Shown: one piece after another, positions 1 through 5,056 of the stretch | Numbering within the stretch: position 1 is the first letter of the stretch | Layout of the letters: each line of letters starts with the position of its first letter | NCBI GenBank assembly: GCA_025937035.1 | Contig: JAICSG010000186.1 | Coordinates: 1-7,328 of the forward strand | DNA: 7,328 nucleotides | Reading direction: 5' to 3' | From: Thermoanaerobaculia bacterium | GTDB taxonomy: Bacteria; Acidobacteriota; Thermoanaerobaculia; Multivoradales; UBA5704 | Program-made: the position numbers and the translations under genes | The notes under the pieces: model-generated | The model's input: only the letters and a program-made list of their open reading frames with translations | Databases searched by the model: none | Told to the model about the DNA's origin: nothing

Positions 1-665
1 CATTTCGCCAGCCTCCGCGCCTTGATGGTCACCGGCAGCGCCTCCGGCCCGGTGTGTATCAGGCTCACCCGGATGCGGCCGTCCGGCTGGCTGAGGATCT
101 GGGCCGGCACGTTGCAGCCGATCACCTCGTATCCCGCCGGGAGCACGATCGCGTTGCGGCGGATGCCCAGAGTGCGGGTGAAGACGATGCGGTCCGTGCC
201 TTCCCGAAGGTAGCTCTTGGGGTCCTTGTAGGTCTTTTCGATCAGCAGCCGGATGCCGCCGTCCGGTGGAACGGCATGCGGCAGGTGGATGCGGATGTAA
301 TCCATGCCGAGGTCCGCCTCGGGAAGGCCGCTCCGTCGGGCCTCTTCGCCGCTCACCTGCTCGAATTGCAAGGGCTGGGACGTCGCCCGGTCGCGGATCG
401 ACTCGCCGCTCGCCACGCTCCCCTTGCGGATCGGATTGAAAAAGACCGGCGCGCCGGGATCGATCGCCGTGACCTCGTACAGGATGTGGAACGAGGCCGA
501 CTCCGGATCGAGCAGCTCATAGAGACTGTACTCGTCCGTTTCGAGAGGCCGCTCCGGCGCGCGCGCCTGGCGGACGGCGGGAGAGGGCGACGGGGGCGCC
601 ACGGGGCGCGGGGGTTGGGCGCAGGCGGCGAGGAGAACGATCAGGGGAATGGTTAGGAGGCGCAC
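1..665 (-). CDS. Uncharacterised lipoprotein, N-terminal part (3' end outside window)
   Basis: The minus strand stays open from a GTG at 663-665 to the window edge, giving 221 complete codons. The protein begins MRLLTIPLIVLLAACAQPP: one Arg, a short hydrophobic core and a lipobox LAAC with Cys15, so it should be cleaved by signal peptidase II and lipid-anchored. Residues 17-40 are a Pro/Arg-rich linker, usual after a lipid anchor. The rest is soluble, with alternating hydrophobic residues that suggest beta structure (for example RIHLPHAV, IRLLIEKTYKDP and RNAIVLPAGYEVIG), and one further Cys in VIGCNVPAQ. I do not recognise a named family; the segment from KTYKDPKSY to LPAGYEV has the look of a conserved uncharacterised domain, but that is an impression. 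The GTG is chosen because it places the signal peptide correctly; no Shine-Dalgarno precedes it. It starts 43 bp after the antitoxin stop, so read-through from the toxin-antitoxin pair is possible. Confidence 0.8.
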   Translation of the reverse strand, partial: MRLLTIPLIVLLAACAQPPRPVAPPSPSPAVRQARAPERPLETDEYSLYELLDPESASFHILYEVTAIDPGAPVFFNPIRKGSVASGESIRDRATSQPLQFEQVSGEEARRSGLPEADLGMDYIRIHLPHAVPPDGGIRLLIEKTYKDPKSYLREGTDRIVFTRTLGIRRNAIVLPAGYEVIGCNVPAQILSQPDGRIRVSLIHTGPEALPVTIKARRLAK

Positions 666-673
666 AGCGGGCG

Positions 674-679
674 AGTATA
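674..679 (-). promoter_or_regulatory. Candidate -10 box (TATACT) of the lipoprotein gene
   Basis: The minus strand reads TATACT, five of six matches to the sigma-70 -10 consensus, 8 nt before the GTG start. No convincing -35 lies 16-18 nt upstream; a TTGAAC is present but 27 nt away. With this spacing transcription would begin at or within a few bases of the GTG, giving a leaderless or very short leader, which fits the absence of a Shine-Dalgarno. This is inferred from sequence only. Confidence 0.4.
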
Positions 680-701
680 ACGGAGGCGTTGGTGGATCGA
701 G

Positions 702-712
702 GGTTCGTTCAA
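702..712. repeat. 11-bp direct repeat, left copy (flanks the toxin-antitoxin pair)
   Basis: GGTTCGTTCAA on the plus strand (TTGAACGAACC on the minus strand) covers the stop codon of the antitoxin gene. An identical copy in the same orientation lies at 1480-1490, 18 bp upstream of the toxin start. The two copies therefore bracket the module. Confidence 0.6.
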
Positions 713-1035
713 CCCCAGGCGGGCGCCTTTGCGCCGTCCAGACCCTGAGCCCCGTCCCGGCTCCCGATCGGCGAAAGATGAATATGCACCTCGGCGCCGA
801 GAGCGTGAGCCAGCTTCGTCATCGTCGCCAGGGTGAAGTTGACGTTCCCCTTCAGCACCTTCGAGATATAGGGCTGGGAGACGCCGATCGCCGCCGCGAG
901 CTCGGCCTGAGAGACTTTCTTCTCCTCCATCCAACGCGAGAGAGCCTCGGTAAACTCGATGATCGCCCGCTCCGTCCAGTACTCGTCGTGGCGCTCGGCA
1001 GCCTCGAACAGGACGGAAAAGCTCTTCTTGCTCAT
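709..1035 (-). CDS. XRE-family helix-turn-helix antitoxin of a HigBA-like pair
   Basis: This 108-residue protein should bind and neutralise the toxin encoded just upstream and repress the shared promoter. Residues 31-87 form a Cro/C1-type HTH domain: the segment VSQAELAAAIGVSQPYISKVLKG (41-63) shows the usual Q-x-E-L-A, G-V-S and S-x-V-L-x-G positions. It is followed by a third helix and a short beta-like AEVHIHL tail. The N-terminal 30 residues (SVLFEAAERHDEYWTERAI) resemble those of antitoxins that pair with Gp49-like toxins. The last 20 residues are Gly/Ala-rich and probably disordered. The ATG lies one base after the toxin stop (TGA-G-ATG) and has a strong GGAGGA 5 nt upstream inside the toxin gene, so the two are co-transcribed and translationally coupled. 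The toxin-first order is typical of HigBA. The family assignment is firm; the exact subfamily name is not. Confidence 0.88.
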   Translation of the reverse strand: MSKKSFSVLFEAAERHDEYWTERAIIEFTEALSRWMEEKKVSQAELAAAIGVSQPYISKVLKGNVNFTLATMTKLAHALGAEVHIHLSPIGSRDGAQGLDGAKAPAWG

Positions 1036-1036
1036 C

Positions 1037-1462
1037 TCAGTCCTCCAGGATCTTCAGCCTACGCCTGGCCTTGGCCTCCCGATACTCCTTCAAGGCAGAA
1101 CGCGCGCGGCTCTTCTCCGCTTCAGGCGTCTTCTGGGTGCTCTTGAGGAATCCATGGGAGAGGACGACGATACGCCCCTCGTCATAGAACCAGAGGATTC
1201 GCACCCGTCCAAGCTCGATCTGCCAGATGTCATCCTCGATCTGGTGGCAGATCTCGGCGTTCCGGGGAGGCCCGGCCTCCGCCACGGCGGCAAGACGGGC
1301 CAGCATCCGGATCTTCTGCTTTGCGAGGGCCCCCCGCGGCTGAAATCCGAAAGGTGTTGGAATCGAGTCCTCATACAGGAATTCCAGCAACGGGCAGTCA
1401 CCTCTCTCATTGCAGACAGCGAAGACGGCCCACTGCCCACGGCACACCACACGCAGGACCAT
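1037..1462 (-). CDS. HigB/Gp49-like toxin of the RelE superfamily
   Basis: This 141-residue protein has the C-terminal signature of phage-derived Gp49-like (DUF891) HigB toxins: WQIELGRVRILWFYDEG (80-96) followed by VVLSHGFLKSTQKTPEAE (99-116) and an Arg/Lys-rich final helix. In this family such proteins are ribosome-dependent mRNA endonucleases, using basic and aromatic residues in this region. The N-terminal WAVFAVCNERGDCPLLEFL matches the usual start, where a strand leads into a P-x-x-EFL helix. The protein is somewhat longer than the common 100-120 residues, owing to the N-terminal extension and the charged tail. The chosen ATG has no clear Shine-Dalgarno, so translation may start weakly or at a nearby in-frame GTG (codon 5). 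The next gene, one base away, is its cognate HTH antitoxin. Toxicity is inferred from family and context. Confidence 0.85.
   Translation of the reverse strand: MVLRVVCRGQWAVFAVCNERGDCPLLEFLYEDSIPTPFGFQPRGALAKQKIRMLARLAAVAEAGPPRNAEICHQIEDDIWQIELGRVRILWFYDEGRIVVLSHGFLKSTQKTPEAEKSRARSALKEYREAKARRRLKILED
1041..1046 (-). promoter_or_regulatory. Shine-Dalgarno of the antitoxin gene, inside the toxin gene
   Basis: The minus strand reads GGAGGA, ending 5 nt before the antitoxin ATG and lying in the last codons of the toxin gene. It is the strongest ribosome-binding site in this part of the window. The toxin ATG lacks one, which would favour antitoxin over toxin synthesis from a shared mRNA. Confidence 0.75.
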
Positions 1463-1465
1463 AAT

Positions 1466-1483
1466 AACCTATGAGTTAAGGTT
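1466..1483. promoter_or_regulatory. Candidate operator upstream of the toxin-antitoxin pair
   Basis: AACCT and AGGTT form an inverted repeat with an 8-bp centre, only 3 bp upstream of the toxin ATG. HTH antitoxins commonly bind such palindromes to autoregulate. The arms are only 5 bp, so the position is more persuasive than the sequence. A minus-strand TTGAAC at 1485-1490 could serve as a -35 hexamer for a promoter overlapping this element, but no good -10 is seen at standard spacing. Confidence 0.3.
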
Positions 1484-1490
1484 CGTTCAA
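1480..1490. repeat. 11-bp direct repeat, right copy (flanks the toxin-antitoxin pair)
   Basis: This GGTTCGTTCAA is identical to the copy at 702-712 and in the same orientation. It lies in the short intergenic region upstream of the toxin gene and overlaps the edge of the candidate operator. Confidence 0.6.
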
Positions 1491-1506
1491 GGATATCCAG
1501 GCAGCG

Positions 1507-1521
1507 GAGCCTTGCGGGCTC
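1507..1521. other. Small hairpin downstream of the kinase operon
   Basis: GAGCC and GGCTC are separated by 5 nt, in the 120-bp gap between the last kinase gene and the toxin start. The stem is short and no U-run follows on either strand, so it is not a convincing intrinsic terminator. It is the only candidate seen for the end of the kinase transcript. Without termination here the toxin-antitoxin pair would be read through from the kinase operon. Confidence 0.2.
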
Positions 1522-1582
1522 ACGTGCCGTAGGATTCGCTTCTTTTTACGGAAGGATGATACCGCAGAACGAGCCTGAGTCC

Positions 1583-3460
1583 CTACCGCCCCGCCAGCTC
1601 CGCGATCACGCTGGTCAGCTCCCGGGGGTCCACCGGCTTGGCGAGGTGGACCTGGAAACCGGCGGCGAGGGCGCGCTGGCGGTCCTCGGGACTGGCGAAG
1701 GCGGTCACGGCCACCGCCGGGAGGTCCATGGCGTCATGGCCGAGGGCGCGGATCTCGCGAATCAGATCGTAGCCGTCGCGCTCGGGCATGCCGATGTCGC
1801 TCACCAGGACGTCGGGATCGAACCCCTGGAGGGACTTCAGGGCCTGGCTCACCGACGCGGCCGGCACCACGTCGGCGCCCTGGATCGACAGCAGCTCGGT
1901 GAGGGCGTCGAGGGTCGATTCGTCGTCCTCCACGGCCAGCACGCGCAACCCGGCCAGCGGCGGGGACGACGGCGCGGCGCCGCTCACCGACTGGGTGAGG
2001 ATGGGCAGCTCCTTCGTCGCCTCCCGCGGCCGGAGGAGCGGCAGGGAGACGGTGAAGACGGCGCCCTGTCCCGGGCCGGGGCTCTCCGCCGAGACGCTGC
2101 CGCCGTGCAGCTCCACGAGCTGGCGGACGATCGCGAGCCCCAGCCCCAGGCCGCCCTGCTGGCGGGTGGTGGAGGCGTCCGCCTGCCGGAAGGAATCGAA
2201 GACGTGCGGCAGCAGCTCGGGGTCGATCCCCTCGCCGCTGTCGCGCACCTGGATGCGGACCCCGCCGCCCGCCTCTTCCAGGCGGATCTCCACCCAGCCT
2301 CCTGCCGGCGTGAACTTGACGGCGTTGCCCAGCAGGTTGATCACGATCTGCTGCAGGCGGTCGGGATCGGCGAGCACCGGCCCCGCGCCGGGGTCGAGGA
2401 AGCGCTCGACGCGCACCCCTCTGGCCTCGGCGGCGGGGAGCACGGTGGCCAGGGCGGCCTCGACGCTCTCGACCGGGTAGACCGGACGGGTGTCGAGGCG
2501 CAGCTTGCCGGAGATGACGCGCGAGATGTCGAGCAGGTCGCCGATGAGCTGGGCCTGGGCCTTGGCGTTGCGCTCGATGACGTCGAGGGCGCGGGCCCGC
2601 TTCGCGGCGTCGAGCTGGCCCGAGCGCAGGATCTGGATCCACCCGGCGATGGCGTGGACCGGCCCGCGCAGCTCGTGCGAGAGGGCGGCGAGGAACTGGT
2701 CCTTCATGCGGTTCGCCGCCTCGGCCTCGGCGCGCGCCCGCTCGGCCTCCTCCTTGGCCGCCCGCAGCTCCTCCTCCGACCGCTTCAGATCGGAGAGGTC
2801 GGTCGCCGAGATGGCGAGCCCGTCCTCGGTCGGCTCGATGACGACCCGGAACCAGCGGTCGCTGAGATAGCTGCGCATCTCGAAGACGTCCGGGGCCCTC
2901 TCCGCCATGGCCCGGCGGTAGCGTGTTTCCATCTCCGTGCCGGCCAGCTCCGGGTAGATCTCCCAGAGCGGGCGTCCGAGGTAGTTTTCCACCAGCCCAC
3001 GGCCGTAGCGCTCGAGGAAGCTGCGGTTCGCGTAGACGAGCCGCCAGTCCCGGTCGACCGCGAAATAGGAGTCGCTGATGTTCTCCAGAGCGTGGACGCG
3101 CTGGCGGTCCACCGCCGCGGCGTGGCTGCGCGCCTCCGCCACCTGGCGCGTGGCCCGGCGCAGCAGATGGACGACCAGGCTGATCACCACCCCCTGCAAG
3201 ACCGCGACGGCCATCTGGGCCCCCTGCTCGAGCGGGGTGTCCGCCGGGTCCAGAAAATAGAGCCCGGCGAGGACGACGGAGAGCCCGGTGGTCAGCAGGC
3301 CCGGCCCGAGGCCGCCGTACCACGCCGCCAGGAGGGTGCCGAGCGGCAGCAGGAGCACGGGAGAGCCCGGGCCGAGCTTCCCCTCCAGGAGAAGCTTGAG
3401 CCCGAAGGTGGCCAGGACGAGCAGGCAGGCGGCTCCGTAGCGTTGCCAGGCCGGACGCAT
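1583..3460 (-). CDS. Hybrid histidine kinase: DUF4118-like membrane domain, PAS, HisKA, HATPase_c, receiver
   Basis: This is the third gene of the operon, 625 residues. Residues 9-100 hold about four membrane segments with a WYGGLGPGLLTT motif typical of DUF4118 (KdpD-like) regions. Residues 120-225 form a PAS fold (NISDSYFAVDRDWRLVYANRSF), and 226-255 a charged helix. HisKA follows with phospho-acceptor His262 in SHELRGPVHAI, then HATPase_c with N-box Asn379 (NLLGNAVKF), G1 DSGEGID from 407 and G2 GGLGLGLAI from 436. A C-terminal receiver has acidic residues Glu511/Asp512/Asp513, phospho-acceptor Asp555 (SDIGMPERDGY), Thr586 and Lys608 (LAKPV). It should autophosphorylate on His262 and pass phosphate to its own Asp555. 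The Gly at the fourth position after the His replaces the usual Thr/Asn/Ser. The ATG directly abuts the preceding stop (TAGATG), behind GGGGGAG. Its core is clearly more divergent than those of the other two kinases and lacks their heptamer linker. The signal sensed is unknown. Confidence 0.93.
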   Translation of the reverse strand: MRPAWQRYGAACLLVLATFGLKLLLEGKLGPGSPVLLLPLGTLLAAWYGGLGPGLLTTGLSVVLAGLYFLDPADTPLEQGAQMAVAVLQGVVISLVVHLLRRATRQVAEARSHAAAVDRQRVHALENISDSYFAVDRDWRLVYANRSFLERYGRGLVENYLGRPLWEIYPELAGTEMETRYRRAMAERAPDVFEMRSYLSDRWFRVVIEPTEDGLAISATDLSDLKRSEEELRAAKEEAERARAEAEAANRMKDQFLAALSHELRGPVHAIAGWIQILRSGQLDAAKRARALDVIERNAKAQAQLIGDLLDISRVISGKLRLDTRPVYPVESVEAALATVLPAAEARGVRVERFLDPGAGPVLADPDRLQQIVINLLGNAVKFTPAGGWVEIRLEEAGGGVRIQVRDSGEGIDPELLPHVFDSFRQADASTTRQQGGLGLGLAIVRQLVELHGGSVSAESPGPGQGAVFTVSLPLLRPREATKELPILTQSVSGAAPSSPPLAGLRVLAVEDDESTLDALTELLSIQGADVVPAASVSQALKSLQGFDPDVLVSDIGMPERDGYDLIREIRALGHDAMDLPAVAVTAFASPEDRQRALAAGFQVHLAKPVDPRELTSVIAELAGR

Positions 3461-5056
3461 CTACTCCCCCGCTCCCGCGATCTCTCGGAGCGCGGCCTGA
3501 AGCTGCGGCAGGCTCACCGGCTTGGTCAGGTGCCGCGCGAAGCCCGCCTCCAGGCTCTGCCGCACGTCCTCCTCCATGCCGTAGCCGGAGAGGGCGATGC
3601 CACGCAGACCGTGGTGCGCCGACAGCTCCCGCATGAGATCGATCCCGCTGCCGTCGGGCAGCCCGAGATCGCTGATCACGAGATCGAAGCCGTCGCGCTC
3701 TGCGGCCGCGGCGAGCGCCTGGGAGACCGACCGGGCGGTGGTCACCTGATGTCCGGAGAGGGCCAGCAGGCCGGCCATGGCCTCGGCGGTATCGTCGTGA
3801 TCCTCGACCAGGAGAATCCTCAGATTCTGGATTTCCGATTTTGGATTTTGGATTTCCTGGGGTTCTTCCGGGGCAGCCGGAAGCTCGCGGCCGCGCGGCA
3901 GGGAGAGGGTGAAGGTGGCCCCCTTCCCCCGCCCTTGGCTGGCGGCGGTGAGCGTGCCGCCGTGCATCTCCACGATCGCCTTGCCGATCGCCAGCCCCAG
4001 CCCCAGGCCGCCCGTGCGGCGCGGGCTGCGGATCCGCCCCTGCTCGAAGGCCTCGAAGATATGAGGCAGGAGATCGGGATCGATGCCGACGCCGGTGTCG
4101 GAGACCTGGAGGACCAGGCGGTCCGGCCCGATCGACGACCGCACGGTGACCACGCCGCCCACGGGGGTAAACTTGACGGCGTTGCTGAGCAGGTTCCAGA
4201 GCACCTGGGTCAGGCGCGACGGATCGGCCCAGAGGCGGTGGTCCCCCGGCGCCAGCTGGATGCGCACCCGCAGGCGGCCGGCGGCGATCTCACGCTCGCA
4301 GGCGATCGCGACCGTGTGCTCGATCAGCTTGCGGGCGTCGGTGACCTCCATGCGCAGATCGAGCTTGCCGCGGGCGATCCGCGTCAGGTCGAGCAGGTCG
4401 TCGATCAGCCGCGCCTCGAGCTCCACGTTGCGCCGGATCACGGCGACCGAGTGGCGCAGCGCGGGAGGGACGTCCGGGTCCTCGGCGAGGGTCGAGGAGA
4501 GGAGGAGCACGGGGCTCAAGGGGGTGCGCAGCTCGTGGCTGAGGGTGGCGAGGAACTGGTCCTTGGCGCGGTTGGCGGCCTCGGCGGCCTCGCGCATCTG
4601 AAGCAGCTCCTCGTTCTGGACGCGCAGCTCTTCCTCGCTGATCTGGATCTCCTGGTAGGCGTTGCGCAGGGCATCCTCCGCCGCCTTGCGCTCCGAGACG
4701 TCGCGGGCGATGCAGACGTGCAGGCCGGGGACGATGTTGGAGCGCGACCGCCACTCCAGGGGGATCAGCGTGCCGTCCGCGGCGCGCATCGGAAACTCGA
4801 CCGCCAGCGAGCCGGCGGACATCAGTTGGCCGAGGGCCCGCTGCGCGGCCTCCAGGAGGTCCGCCGGGATGATCTCCGAGAAGTGGCGGCCGATCAGCGC
4901 CTCCCGGGAGGCTTGGAGGAGCCGGCAGTAACTCTCGTTGACGTCGACGTACCGCCCCGCGTCGTCGAACACGAGGATGGCGTCGGGGCTGGTCTCGAAG
5001 AGCGCCCGGTAGAGGCCCTCGGGGAGCTCGCCGGAACGGCGGAAGTCGTCAGCCAT
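3461..5056 (-). CDS. Soluble hybrid histidine kinase: PAS, HisKA, HATPase_c, receiver
   Basis: This is the middle gene of the operon, 531 residues with no membrane segment, so probably cytoplasmic. PAS spans residues 14-125 (LFETSPDAILVFDDAGRYVDVN, then the usual IARDVSERK end). A coiled-coil-like helix at 126-165 leads into HisKA, with His174 in SHELRTPL. HATPase_c has N-box Asn292 (NLLSNAVKF), G1 DTGVGID from 320 and G2 TGGLGLGLAI from 348. The receiver has Glu418/Asp419, phospho-acceptor Asp463 (ISDLGLPDGSG), Ser490 and Lys512 (LTKPV). The linker at 401-411 (EIQNPKSEIQN) is translated from an AT-rich heptamer repeat. The start overlaps the previous stop by 8 bp (ATGGCTGA) and has AGGAGA 9 nt upstream. 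Its kinase core and receiver are very like those of the upstream MASE1 kinase, so the two are duplicates with exchanged sensors. No output domain is present; a separate HPt and response regulator are expected elsewhere. Confidence 0.94.
   Translation of the reverse strand: MADDFRRSGELPEGLYRALFETSPDAILVFDDAGRYVDVNESYCRLLQASREALIGRHFSEIIPADLLEAAQRALGQLMSAGSLAVEFPMRAADGTLIPLEWRSRSNIVPGLHVCIARDVSERKAAEDALRNAYQEIQISEEELRVQNEELLQMREAAEAANRAKDQFLATLSHELRTPLSPVLLLSSTLAEDPDVPPALRHSVAVIRRNVELEARLIDDLLDLTRIARGKLDLRMEVTDARKLIEHTVAIACEREIAAGRLRVRIQLAPGDHRLWADPSRLTQVLWNLLSNAVKFTPVGGVVTVRSSIGPDRLVLQVSDTGVGIDPDLLPHIFEAFEQGRIRSPRRTGGLGLGLAIGKAIVEMHGGTLTAASQGRGKGATFTLSLPRGRELPAAPEEPQEIQNPKSEIQNLRILLVEDHDDTAEAMAGLLALSGHQVTTARSVSQALAAAAERDGFDLVISDLGLPDGSGIDLMRELSAHHGLRGIALSGYGMEEDVRQSLEAGFARHLTKPVSLPQLQAALREIAGAGE
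3823..3857. repeat. Five degenerate heptanucleotide repeats in the PAS-kinase linker
   Basis: The plus strand reads five consecutive 7-mers of form GATTYYS: GATTCTG, GATTTCC, GATTTTG, GATTTTG, GATTTCC. The tract is strikingly AT-rich within GC-rich coding DNA. Three heptamers are 21 nt, so the reading frame is kept and the array encodes a 7-residue periodic peptide (IQNPKSE type) between HATPase_c and the receiver. Confidence 0.85.
4170..4219. repeat. 50-bp block identical to 5785-5834
   Basis: This segment encodes the N-box region (SRLTQVLWNLLSNAVKF) of the PAS kinase. It matches the MASE1-like kinase without a mismatch over 50 bp, including third codon positions, while sequence on both sides differs. 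Confidence 0.85.

Noticed and set aside
54..656. Plus-strand open frame of 200 codons at the left end
   Set aside because: It is antisense to the lipoprotein, which has a proper lipobox and balanced composition. The plus-strand product has no motif.
653..934. Minus-strand open frame of 93 codons overlapping the antitoxin
   Set aside because: It is an Arg/Gly-rich out-of-frame reading of the antitoxin gene and has no ribosome-binding site.
1539..1560. T-run (CTTTTTAC) near the end of the kinase operon as a terminator tail
   Set aside because: On the minus strand it reads as an A-run, and no stable stem adjoins it on the correct side. The possible CCGTA/TACGG pairing has a 16-nt loop and is unconvincing.
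1734..3323. Minus-strand open frame of 529 codons overlapping the third kinase in another frame
   Set aside because: It is a Pro/Arg/Gly-rich shadow without domains. The kinase frame carries all the motifs.
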